The position numbers were made by a program, and so were the translations under genes. This document shows, in pieces, positions 10,831 to 18,387 of a stretch of DNA of 64,000 bases. Source of the stretch: Gillisia lutea (GTDB taxonomy: Bacteria > Bacteroidota > Bacteroidia > Flavobacteriales > Flavobacteriaceae). The stretch lies in the NCBI RefSeq assembly GCF_021568705.1, contig NZ_JAKGTH010000007.1, forward strand, positions 1-64,000, read 5' to 3'. The notes beneath the pieces are model-generated. The model had not been told where the DNA came from. It did no database searches and saw only the letters and a list, made by a program, of their open reading frames with translations. The stretch's first letter is position 1; every line of letters begins with the position of its first letter.

Positions 10831-12279
10831 CTAGTAGTACGTATAGCGTCTTACTTTTGCAAGATATTTAGCCAATCTAATTACTTGTTGGCTATACCCG
10901 TATTCATTATCATACCAAATGTAAAGAATGATGTTCTTTCCATTTTCGGTAACTATAGTTGCCTTACTATCATATATGGAAGGAGCAGAGGAGCCTATGA
11001 TGTCTGTTGATACAAGTTCATTATCAATAGAATATTTTATTTGCTCTACCATTTCTCCTTCCAGAGCATATTTCTTCATTATTTTATTGATGCCGTTAAG
11101 TGTGGTAGATTTTTGAACTTCCAGATTTAATATGGCTAAAGATCCATTAGGAACCGGAACTCTAATAGCGTTGCTTGTAAGTTTTCCTTCTAAAACCGGT
11201 AGTGTTTTAGCTACGGCTTTACCTGCACCTGTTTCTGTAATTACCATGTTCAGGCCTGCGGCACGGCCACGACGATATTTACTGTGCATATTATCTACCA
11301 AGTTCTGGTCGTTGGTATATGCATGTATAGTTTCCAGATGCCCCTGAACCACCCCTAAAGATTCTTCTACTGCTTTTAAAACAGGAGCAATGGCGTTAGT
11401 GGTACAAGAAGCTGCCGAGAAAATATTTTCCGTATCGGGGTTGTATTCTCTGTGGTTTACCCCATGTACAATATTGGGAACTCCCTTTGCCGGGGCTGTA
11501 ATTAATACTTTGGAAGCGCCTACAGAAGATAAATGTCGACTCAATTCTTCTTTATCTCTAAATGCTCCGGTATTGTCCATAATCAAAGCATTTTCTATTC
11601 CGTATTGAGTATAATCAATATCTTCAGGATTGTTCGCTGAAATTATATGTACAGTAGTTCCGTTTATTATTAATGCTGAATTTTTTTCATCGATACAAAC
11701 TGTACCCGAAAAATCGCCATGAACAGAATCGCTTCTTAATAAAGACGCCCTTTTCTCCAAAACAGTAGCATCTACTTTTCCGCGGGTAACAATAGCACGA
11801 AGTCTTAGTTGATTTCCCTTTCCTGTACGCGTCATCAATTCTCTGGCAAGTAGTCTACCAATTCTACCAAACCCGTAAAGCACTACATCTTTTGGAGTAA
11901 CTTCTTTATATTCTTTAGCATCTTTAAGTTTGGTTGCTAAAAATGCTTTAGCATTAGAGTAATCTACATCTTCTAAGTGATATTCATACGTAAGTTTACC
12001 TATGTCCAATTTTGCAGGTGGAAGATCTAAGTCTTTAATTGCCTGCGCAATTTCAACAGAATCGAAAATTGATATTGGCTTCTGAACAAACTCTCCCGCG
12101 TATTCATGAAGATTTAAAATGTCACTTACATTACGGTTGATTAGTTGATTTCTAAAAAGCACCAATTCAATAGATTTATCATACCATAAATCGCTAACTA
12201 TTTTAATAAATTCTACCGATGCACGCCTGCGGTCGGCTTGAAAGGCAAGTTCCTTTTCGTAAACTTCGTTAAAGTCCAT
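10831..12279 (-). CDS. Glyceraldehyde-3-phosphate dehydrogenase, long form
   Basis: This enzyme interconverts glyceraldehyde-3-phosphate and 1,3-bisphosphoglycerate with NAD(P). The Rossmann motif VVLYGFGRIGRLLAREL begins near residue 132, and the catalytic Cys292 lies in FSAASCTTNAIAPVLK; WYDNEYGYSQQVIRL near the C-terminus is the usual GAPDH signature. At 482 residues it is about 145 longer than classical GapA, because of an N-terminal helical extension of about 125 residues plus small insertions. This long form is known in Bacteroidota and some proteobacteria. A TACTTTTG box at 12320-12327 (minus strand) may be its promoter -7 element. The preferred direction and cofactor are not evident; a second, short GAPDH probably exists elsewhere in the genome. 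Confidence 0.93.
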   Translation of the reverse strand: MDFNEVYEKELAFQADRRRASVEFIKIVSDLWYDKSIELVLFRNQLINRNVSDILNLHEYAGEFVQKPISIFDSVEIAQAIKDLDLPPAKLDIGKLTYEYHLEDVDYSNAKAFLATKLKDAKEYKEVTPKDVVLYGFGRIGRLLARELMTRTGKGNQLRLRAIVTRGKVDATVLEKRASLLRSDSVHGDFSGTVCIDEKNSALIINGTTVHIISANNPEDIDYTQYGIENALIMDNTGAFRDKEELSRHLSSVGASKVLITAPAKGVPNIVHGVNHREYNPDTENIFSAASCTTNAIAPVLKAVEESLGVVQGHLETIHAYTNDQNLVDNMHSKYRRGRAAGLNMVITETGAGKAVAKTLPVLEGKLTSNAIRVPVPNGSLAILNLEVQKSTTLNGINKIMKKYALEGEMVEQIKYSIDNELVSTDIIGSSAPSIYDSKATIVTENGKNIILYIWYDNEYGYSQQVIRLAKYLAKVRRYTYY

Positions 12280-12367
12280 TTCGTGTTTTTTGTTAAGTTG
12301 TGTTGTGATTAAAACGCTGCAAAAGTATAGATTTCAAACGTTTTCGTGAAGTATTTTTAAAAAAAAT

Positions 12368-12394
12368 AACCCGCAGTAGAATTTACTGCGGGTT
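12368..12394 (-). terminator. Terminator of the HtrA gene
   Basis: AACCCGCAGTA (12368-12378) and TACTGCGGGTT (12384-12394) form a perfect 11-bp stem with loop GAATT, followed on the minus strand by an uninterrupted T-rich tail. It lies 22 bp beyond the protease stop. Confidence 0.9.
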
Positions 12395-12415
12395 GTTCAA
12401 ATTATGTAGAGAAAC

Positions 12416-13816
12416 TTACCTCCAGATATAGGTTTGTTCTTCCCCCTGATAATTTACAAAAGTCACGCTCAGTTGTTCAGAAGGGTCTTTAGAATTAATT
12501 ATGCTTTTCACCTCCGCAACATTAGAAACTTTCTGGTTGTCAATTTTCGTAATGATGACTCCAACCAAAGCTTTAGATTGCTCGTCACCCAGTAGAGATC
12601 GACTAATAATCACCCCATTTGTAGTTTGGAATTTTTTGAGATAGTCTTTAGAAGCATTGGCAACCTCCAATCCTATGGCTTGGATAGCAAAAGTTTCATA
12701 TTTTGTTAATTTTACTTTTATCTGCTTTTCTATGCCATTTCTGATAGCTGTTACAAGCACCGTGTCATCTGGCCTTTTAGAGCCAATATATCCTGTAAGA
12801 TCAGACATTTTTCTAATTTCGATATTGTCAATTTGCCTAATTACATCTCCTTTTTGAATTCCTGCTTTTGCGGCCCCACTTCCAGAATCTATATCGCCCA
12901 CAAATACTCCTTGTGATACTTCTAGGTTGAATTCTTTCATGATTCTGTCGTTCACATCACTACCGCTTATGCCTAATACGCCCTGTTGCACATTTCCATA
13001 TTCCATAATGTCTTCCACTATTTTACGGGCATTATTGGAGGGTACGGCAAAACCATAGCCAATATAACTTCCTGTTTGTGAGGTTATAGCAGTATTAATT
13101 CCAATAAGTTCCCCGTTTATATTAACCAAAGCTCCCCCGCTATTTCCTGGGTTTATAGCGGCATCAGTTTGAATGAAAGATTGTGGAGTATTATCTGAAG
13201 CATTTAAGTCACGTGCTTTTGCACTTACAATTCCTGCTGTTACGGTAGAAGTTAGATTAAATGGATTTCCCACTGCCAGTACCCATTCGCCTAATTTAAT
13301 GTTGTTTGAATTTCCAAAAGGAATATATTCTAGATTCTCGCTATCGATCTTGATAAGAGCAATATCCGCTTTGGAATCTGTGCCTATTACTTTGGCTTGA
13401 AAGGTTTTATTATTATTTAGGGTAACCTCTAGTTCACTAGCACCCGCAATTACATGATTGTTGGTAACAATATAACCATCGGGACTAATAATTACACCAG
13501 AGCCTGCGCCTTGCAAAGCTTTGCCGCTATTGCCTCCCCGGGAATAATATTCCCAAATACTTCTAGGTTTTTCAAATACCGCTACGTTCTTTACGTGTAC
13601 AACGGCATGAACGGTTTTCTCGGCAGCTTCTGTGAAATCGGCATTAGTGCCATACACGCTGGAATCATAAGAGACGGGTAAAAAATCAGATTTTGAAGTA
13701 GTGATAATTTCTTGTTCTTGATAAGGAACCTTCTCATCCATTATCAGTTTATAAGACCCCAATGTAATAACTCCTCCTAGAATAGAAGCTCCTAAAAATG
13801 TTGCTACTCTTTTCAT
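12416..13816 (-). CDS. Periplasmic serine protease of the DegP/HtrA family
   Basis: This 466-residue envelope protease/chaperone degrades misfolded proteins. An N-terminal membrane helix or uncleaved signal (residues 4-24) is followed by a trypsin-like domain with the full triad: His121 (TNNHVIAG), Asp151 (SKADIALIKI) and Ser226 (NPGNSGGALV). Two PDZ domains follow, about residues 275-365 and 385-460; the second is less typical and contains VGVIITKIDNQKV. The gene is monocistronic with its own terminator, and it is divergent from dapF. No sigma-E-type control is visible. Whether it is the DegP, DegQ or DegS equivalent cannot be told. Confidence 0.92.
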   Translation of the reverse strand: MKRVATFLGASILGGVITLGSYKLIMDEKVPYQEQEIITTSKSDFLPVSYDSSVYGTNADFTEAAEKTVHAVVHVKNVAVFEKPRSIWEYYSRGGNSGKALQGAGSGVIISPDGYIVTNNHVIAGASELEVTLNNNKTFQAKVIGTDSKADIALIKIDSENLEYIPFGNSNNIKLGEWVLAVGNPFNLTSTVTAGIVSAKARDLNASDNTPQSFIQTDAAINPGNSGGALVNINGELIGINTAITSQTGSYIGYGFAVPSNNARKIVEDIMEYGNVQQGVLGISGSDVNDRIMKEFNLEVSQGVFVGDIDSGSGAAKAGIQKGDVIRQIDNIEIRKMSDLTGYIGSKRPDDTVLVTAIRNGIEKQIKVKLTKYETFAIQAIGLEVANASKDYLKKFQTTNGVIISRSLLGDEQSKALVGVIITKIDNQKVSNVAEVKSIINSKDPSEQLSVTFVNYQGEEQTYIWR

Positions 13817-13921
13817 TTTGTTTTAATTTTTCAAAATAAATGACTTAAAATTAAAGCTTTCAATATTTATCTAATAATCTTTAACCACCTGTTAACAACG
13901 CAAAATTCAGGTAGATTGTTG

Positions 13922-13929
13922 TACCTTTG
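13922..13929 (+). promoter_or_regulatory. TAnnTTTG box upstream of dapF
   Basis: TACCTTTG is an exact match to the Bacteroidota -7 consensus, 20 bp upstream of the dapF start codon. A clear TTTG -33 element is not visible, so only half of the promoter is supported. Confidence 0.5.
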
Positions 13930-13949
13930 TGATATTCAATTAAAGAAGA

Positions 13950-14738
13950 ATGAAACTTGATTTTTATAAATTTCACGGTACTGGAAACGATTTTATAATG
14001 GTTGATAACCGTATGGATATTTTCCCCAAAAATGATACCAACCTAATCCATAAACTCTGTCATAGAAGATTTGGCATAGGGGCAGATGGGCTTATCTTGC
14101 TTGAAGATTCTTCTAATGTGAATGAAAATTTTGTGATGGTCTATTATAATGCAGATGGTAATCAGAGCAGCATGTGTGGAAATGGTGGAAGATGCCTGGT
14201 GGCTTTTGCGAAATTTTTGGGAATTATTGAAGATGAAGCTGTTTTTAATGCGGTAGATGGTTTTCATGAAGCAACTATTACTAATGGTTCAGTTAGCCTT
14301 AAAATGCAGGATCTTGAAGTAGATGATATCAATGAAAATGAGTTATTTCTGGATACTGGTTCTCCTCATCACATTGTTTTTTCTGATGAGGTGGGAGATA
14401 TAGATGTAAAGAAAGAAGGCGCTAAGATTCGCTATTCCGAAAAATATGCACATCAGGGAGGAACCAACGTTAATTTTGTTCAACAAACAGGAGAAAATTC
14501 ATTTCTGGTTCGTACCTATGAGAGAGGAGTGGAAGATGAGACATATTCCTGCGGAACAGGTGTAACAGCGGTTGCCATTGTTTCTAATGCTATTGCTAAA
14601 ACAGATGCTAACAACGTAACTCTTGAAACGCCCGGTGGAAAATTAGAAGTTTCATTTGAGAAAAGCGAGGGTGGTTACAAGAATATCTGGCTTACAGGTC
14701 CAACCGAGTATGTTTTTAAAGGTCAAATAGAATGTTAA
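13950..14738 (+). CDS. dapF: Diaminopimelate epimerase
   Basis: This cytosolic enzyme converts LL- to meso-diaminopimelate, the last step before lysine and the cross-linking residue of peptidoglycan. The 262-residue protein has the family opening FYKFHGTGNDFIMVDNR and both catalytic cysteines: Cys76 in SMCGNGGRC and Cys201 in TYSCGTGVTAVA. Length is standard. It overlaps the next gene (GNAT) by 7 bp and heads a three-gene operon with mltG, tying cell-wall precursor synthesis to a cell-wall lyase. dapA lies elsewhere in this window (30.8 kb). Confidence 0.97.
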   Translation: MKLDFYKFHGTGNDFIMVDNRMDIFPKNDTNLIHKLCHRRFGIGADGLILLEDSSNVNENFVMVYYNADGNQSSMCGNGGRCLVAFAKFLGIIEDEAVFNAVDGFHEATITNGSVSLKMQDLEVDDINENELFLDTGSPHHIVFSDEVGDIDVKKEGAKIRYSEKYAHQGGTNVNFVQQTGENSFLVRTYERGVEDETYSCGTGVTAVAIVSNAIAKTDANNVTLETPGGKLEVSFEKSEGGYKNIWLTGPTEYVFKGQIEC

Positions 14739-15262
14739 CTCTAGAGGGAGATAAAGTATATTTAAGGGCGTTAGAGCCAGAAGACCTCGATTTCATAGTT
14801 GAAGTAGAAAATACCGAGGAATTTTGGGAAATAAGCGCAACACGCGTTCCTTATTCAAGGTTCCTTATTAAAAAATACATTCAGAATTCTCATAGAGATA
14901 TTTTTGACGTGAAGCAGTTACGACTCGTAATTTGTACTATGGAAGATGCTCCTATAGGCCTTATCGATATTTTTGATCTTGAACCTAAAGACAGGCGAGC
15001 TGCCTTAGGAATTTTGATTGTGAATGATGAAAACCGAGGAAAGGGCTATGGCGCGCAAGCGCTTTCTCTGGTCTGTGATTATTGTTTTACTCACCTTGGC
15101 CTTCATCAGGTATACGCCGGAGTAACTACCGATAATTTAGCGAGTATAAAGCTATTTGAAAATAATAATTTTGAAAAAGTAGGGATCAAGAAAGACTGGA
15201 TCCTGGTAAACGGAATATTTAAAGACGAGATTCTCTATCAACTAATCAATAATGTATATTAA
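14732..15262 (+). CDS. GNAT N-acetyltransferase, RimJ/RimL-like
   Basis: This 176-residue protein is predicted to use acetyl-CoA to acetylate an amine. It opens YLRALEPEDLDFIVEVEN, as in the RimJ/RimL and SpeG branches, and has the acetyl-CoA loop NRGKGYGAQAL (residues about 100-110), followed by HQVYAGVTTDNLASIKLFENNNF, the C-terminal GNAT signature. The substrate is unknown; RimJ-type N-terminal Ser/Ala acetylation and polyamine acetylation are both possible. It overlaps dapF upstream by 7 bp and mltG downstream by 11 bp, so translation of the three genes is probably coupled. Confidence 0.85.
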   Translation: MLTLEGDKVYLRALEPEDLDFIVEVENTEEFWEISATRVPYSRFLIKKYIQNSHRDIFDVKQLRLVICTMEDAPIGLIDIFDLEPKDRRAALGILIVNDENRGKGYGAQALSLVCDYCFTHLGLHQVYAGVTTDNLASIKLFENNNFEKVGIKKDWILVNGIFKDEILYQLINNVY

Positions 15263-16295
15263 AAAAATTCTATTTATAATTGCCATCCTTGGTGTAGTGG
15301 GGCTTGGCATTTTTAGCTATTCTATTTATAACAGTATTTTTTCTTCCAATACTAAATTCGAAACAGAAACTGTAACGGTATATATTCCTACAGGGGCCAA
15401 TTACAATACGGTTCGCGACAGCTTAAAGCCTTTCCTGAAAGATATATCTTCTTTAGATGTAATAGCCGATAAAAAAGGCTATGCTGCAAGTGTAAAAGCC
15501 GGAAAATACATTCTCAAAAAAAATATGAATAATAACGAGATTGTAAATACCCTGCGTAGCGGTAATCGTCCCGTTCGCGTGATATTCAATAACCAAGACA
15601 GGTTAGAGGATCTGGCAGGGAGAATTGCATCTCAAATTGAAGCCGACAGCAGCTCGATAGTAATGGTGATGAAAGATCCTACATTTTTAGCTGAAAATGA
15701 TCTGGATGAAAAAAATGCGCTTTCCATGTATGTGCCAAATCAATATGAATTTTTCTGGAATACTTCTGCTGAAGGATTTAGAGATAGAATGTTGAAAGAA
15801 TATAAGCGATTCTGGACAGCAGAGCGTCTGGCGAAAGCTCAAAAAATTGGCCTGACTCCCAGAGAAGTCGCGGTGGTAGCTTCAATAGTTCAAAAGGAAA
15901 CAGCAAAGGTAGACGAGCGAGCAAAGGTTGCCGGGGTTTATATGAATCGTTATAAAAATGGCTGGAAACTAGATGCCGATCCAACGGTTATTTTCGCTAT
16001 CAAGCATAAAACAGGCGATTTTGATACTATTATCAAAAGAGTTTTATATAAAGATCTCACCTTGGATTCTCCTTATAATACTTATTTATATAAAGATCTG
16101 CCGCCAGGGCCAATTGCAATGCCGGATATTTCCTCTATAGATGCGGTACTTGATTATGAAGATCATGATTATTTCTACTTTGTTGCAGATGTAGAGAACT
16201 TTGGATATCATAAATTCGCAGAAAATTTAGCGCAACACAATCGTAATAAACAGGCATATGTGCGTTGGATAAACCAACAGGGGATAAATAGATAG
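15252..16295 (+). CDS. mltG: Endolytic murein transglycosylase MltG
   Basis: This inner-membrane lytic transglycosylase cleaves nascent glycan strands and is thought to set their length. The 347-residue protein has one N-terminal membrane helix (residues 5-27), a LysM-like subdomain (TETVTVYIPTGANYNTVRD) and the YceG catalytic domain with the conserved VASIVQKETAKVDERAKVAG (about residues 212-231), whose Glu is the catalytic acid, and the later LDSPYNTYLYKDLPPGPI motif. It is last in the dapF-GNAT-mltG operon, which ends at a clear terminator. Confidence 0.95.
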   Translation: MYIKKILFIIAILGVVGLGIFSYSIYNSIFSSNTKFETETVTVYIPTGANYNTVRDSLKPFLKDISSLDVIADKKGYAASVKAGKYILKKNMNNNEIVNTLRSGNRPVRVIFNNQDRLEDLAGRIASQIEADSSSIVMVMKDPTFLAENDLDEKNALSMYVPNQYEFFWNTSAEGFRDRMLKEYKRFWTAERLAKAQKIGLTPREVAVVASIVQKETAKVDERAKVAGVYMNRYKNGWKLDADPTVIFAIKHKTGDFDTIIKRVLYKDLTLDSPYNTYLYKDLPPGPIAMPDISSIDAVLDYEDHDYFYFVADVENFGYHKFAENLAQHNRNKQAYVRWINQQGINR

Positions 16296-16321
16296 AAAAA
16301 AAATATTACTATCATTTATAG

Positions 16322-16366
16322 AAAAGCCTATAAGTTTCTTTAATTAAGGAATTTATAGGCTTTTTT
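16322..16366 (+). terminator. Terminator of the dapF-mltG operon
   Basis: AAAAGCCTATAA (16322-16333) pairs perfectly with TTATAGGCTTTT (16353-16364), followed by T residues. The 12-bp stem carries a 19-base loop and lies 27 bp past the mltG stop. Confidence 0.88.
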
Positions 16367-16428
16367 AATGCAAAATATATCTTTAGAATTGTTTAACAGT
16401 CTGTAAATCAAATTAATAAAATTTATTG

Positions 16429-16436
16429 TATCTTTG
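16429..16436 (+). promoter_or_regulatory. TAnnTTTG box of the lysozyme-like gene
   Basis: TATCTTTG matches the Bacteroidota -7 consensus exactly and lies 60 bp upstream of the chosen ATG at 16497. No good -33 TTTG is seen. Its position argues against an in-frame upstream ATG at 16434, which lies inside the box. Confidence 0.5.
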
Positions 16437-16496
16437 CGCGGCGAAATTGGAAGGGGTCCTTGTTATCGACCATTAACTTTCCAGAATCAAAACAAT

Positions 16497-17156
16497 ATGA
16501 GAAAGAAGGTTGCAAAATTTTCAATTCTACCCATTTTAGCAGGATCTGTCTTTTTTAGTTTTTCAACTAAAGATGCGGCAAACTTAGAGGTCTATGCGAC
16601 ACACCCCAATGAAACTTTTGAGTATACAGCACAAACTATGGAGAATACTCCGGTAGATGTAGTTAAAACTCCTAAGGCATTGCCTAAATTAGGGAAATCC
16701 TATATAGGTTTTAAAGAAGCTGTGGCTTTTAAAGAATCTGGTGGCGATTACCAAAGCATTAATGAATATGGTTATATGGGGAAATATCAATTCGGGAAGG
16801 GTACCCTTAAATTAATTGGTATTTATAATAGTGAGAATTTCTTGGATTCACCAGAACTGCAGGAAGCTGCATTCTACGCCAATGCTTCAAGAAACAAATG
16901 GATTTTAATTAGAGACATTAAAAGATTTGAAGGTAAGAAAATCAACGGTGTGGTAATCACAGAATCGGGGATTTTAGCTGCAGCACATCTTGCAGGACCA
17001 GGAAGTGTAAAAAAATACTTGAGAAGTTGGGGTGCAACTGCATTTAGCGATGCATTTGGAACCAGTATTGCGCATTACATGAAGCGTTTTGGAGGGTATG
17101 ATACTTCCTTTGTACAACCAAATAGACGAGCTAAAGCCATTGTGGCCAACGCTTAG
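16497..17156 (+). CDS. Exported lysozyme-like (transglycosylase-fold) protein
   Basis: This 219-residue protein starts MRKKVAKFSILPILAGSVFF, an export signal. A longer in-frame reading from 16434 was refused because it would begin within the promoter box. Residues about 65-125 look like a small lysozyme/lytic-transglycosylase fold: FKEAVAFKESGGDYQSINEY has the typical Glu of the ExSGG motif, and YMGKYQFGKGTLKLIG is the matching substrate-binding segment. A helical segment with GILAAAHLAGPGSVKKYL follows, as in SLT domains. It is therefore predicted to cut or bind peptidoglycan in the periplasm. It is monocistronic and converges on, with a 4-bp overlap, the RsmI-like gene. Confidence 0.7.
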   Translation: MRKKVAKFSILPILAGSVFFSFSTKDAANLEVYATHPNETFEYTAQTMENTPVDVVKTPKALPKLGKSYIGFKEAVAFKESGGDYQSINEYGYMGKYQFGKGTLKLIGIYNSENFLDSPELQEAAFYANASRNKWILIRDIKRFEGKKINGVVITESGILAAAHLAGPGSVKKYLRSWGATAFSDAFGTSIAHYMKRFGGYDTSFVQPNRRAKAIVANA

Positions 17157-17884
17157 ATATCTTTTTGAATAATAAACATAGTAGGCCTTTTATGAAGGTC
17201 TACTTTTGTTTTAGCCCAATCGGAAATAGATTTGGTGATAATGTATTCTGAAGGCAGGGTAAGGTCGCATGCAATACATAACTGCGTGGAAGGATGGAGA
17301 ATTTGTTTCATGTCTTCCAGGAGTTGATTATTTCTATAAGGTGTTTCTATAAAGAGTTGCGCCTGGTTGCGCTCTGCAGAAATTCTTTCCAGCATCTTCA
17401 GTTCGTGCTTTCGCTCTTTTTTATCTATAGGGAGGTACCCGTGAAAGGTGAAACTCTGGCCGTTCATTCCGCTTCCCATCAAAGCCAGTAAAATGGAGGA
17501 AGGACCCACTAAAGGCACCACTTGTATTCCCATTTGATGGGCCAGTTTTACTACTTCAGCACCGGGATCAGCAACTCCGGGACAGCCTGCTTCACTTAAT
17601 AAACCGACATCCAGACCTTCTTTACAAGGATCTAAAAAACTCGGGAGATCAGCGGGATTTGTGAATTTGTTTAAAGAATTCAATTTAAGGCTTGACTGTT
17701 GCTTATTGGGGTCAACCTGTTTTATAGATTTTCGAGCGGTCTTTTCGTTCTCTACAATATAGTGATCTATTTTGCCAATTATATTTTTAACCATTGCGGG
17801 CATCACGTCGAAAGAATTGGATGTGCCCAACGTGGTAGGGATTAAATAAAGTTTTCCGGAATAGTTGAAGTTAGTGATTGGCAT
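17153..17884 (-). CDS. SAM-dependent methyltransferase, RsmI-like (short paralogue)
   Basis: The protein belongs to the tetrapyrrole-methylase fold family, to which RsmI (2'-O-methylation of C1402 in 16S rRNA) belongs. Recognisable blocks are GKLYLIPTTLG, IDHYIVENEKTARKSIK, VGLLSEAGCPGVADPGAEVV (about residues 93-112), VPLVGPSSILLALMGSGMNG (about 124-143) and FIETPYRNNQLLEDM. At 243 residues it matches the shorter variant found in Bacteroidota beside a canonical RsmI. The N-terminal SAM-loop region is altered (TTLGTSNSFDVMP instead of the usual TPIGN). The exact substrate is uncertain. The stop overlaps the opposing gene by 4 bp. Confidence 0.8.
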   Translation of the reverse strand: MPITNFNYSGKLYLIPTTLGTSNSFDVMPAMVKNIIGKIDHYIVENEKTARKSIKQVDPNKQQSSLKLNSLNKFTNPADLPSFLDPCKEGLDVGLLSEAGCPGVADPGAEVVKLAHQMGIQVVPLVGPSSILLALMGSGMNGQSFTFHGYLPIDKKERKHELKMLERISAERNQAQLFIETPYRNNQLLEDMKQILHPSTQLCIACDLTLPSEYIITKSISDWAKTKVDLHKRPTMFIIQKDI

Positions 17885-17912
17885 ACGATATGAGTTGAAA
17901 TCTGGTAACCTA

Positions 17913-18374
17913 TTAGTGAGGGCTTAATTTTTGTGCAATTATCTCGCAGGCTTCATCCAGCATAACATATACGTTCTCAAAACCGTGATCTCCGCCATGA
18001 TATGGGTCTGGTACATCTACATTCTCTTCAGGAAAGATCTCATTAAGTATAAGATTAACTTTTTGTTTATCATTTTCATTTCTCGCTAAGGAAATTACAT
18101 CGTTATAATTAAAATTATCCATCACATAAATGTGATCAAACTCGTCAAAATCTTTAACAGAAAATTGCCTTCCTCGCTGACTGGTAATATCTATTCCATA
18201 GCGCTTACCTACTGCAATAGATCGGGTGTCGGGGAGGTCTCCAATGTGGTAATCTCCTGTTCCGGCAGAGTCTACATGAAAATGTTCTGTATTGATCTTC
18301 GATTTTAGAATTCCTTCTGCTAGTGGCGATCGGCAAATATTTCCCAAACACACCATTAAAACTCGGGTTTTCAT
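17913..18374 (-). CDS. Low-molecular-weight protein-tyrosine phosphatase
   Basis: This 153-residue cytosolic phosphatase carries the P-loop VCLGNICRSPLAEGI with nucleophile Cys9 and Arg15, and the general acid Asp123 in VDVPDPYHGG. Length is standard for the class. It lies 13 bp downstream of dnaA and 28 bp upstream of the RsmI-like gene, so dnaA-phosphatase-methylase probably form one transcript. No tyrosine kinase or exopolysaccharide locus is nearby, so its target is unknown. Confidence 0.92.
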   Translation of the reverse strand: MKTRVLMVCLGNICRSPLAEGILKSKINTEHFHVDSAGTGDYHIGDLPDTRSIAVGKRYGIDITSQRGRQFSVKDFDEFDHIYVMDNFNYNDVISLARNENDKQKVNLILNEIFPEENVDVPDPYHGGDHGFENVYVMLDEACEIIAQKLSPH

Positions 18375-18387
18375 AATGAAGTAGCTT

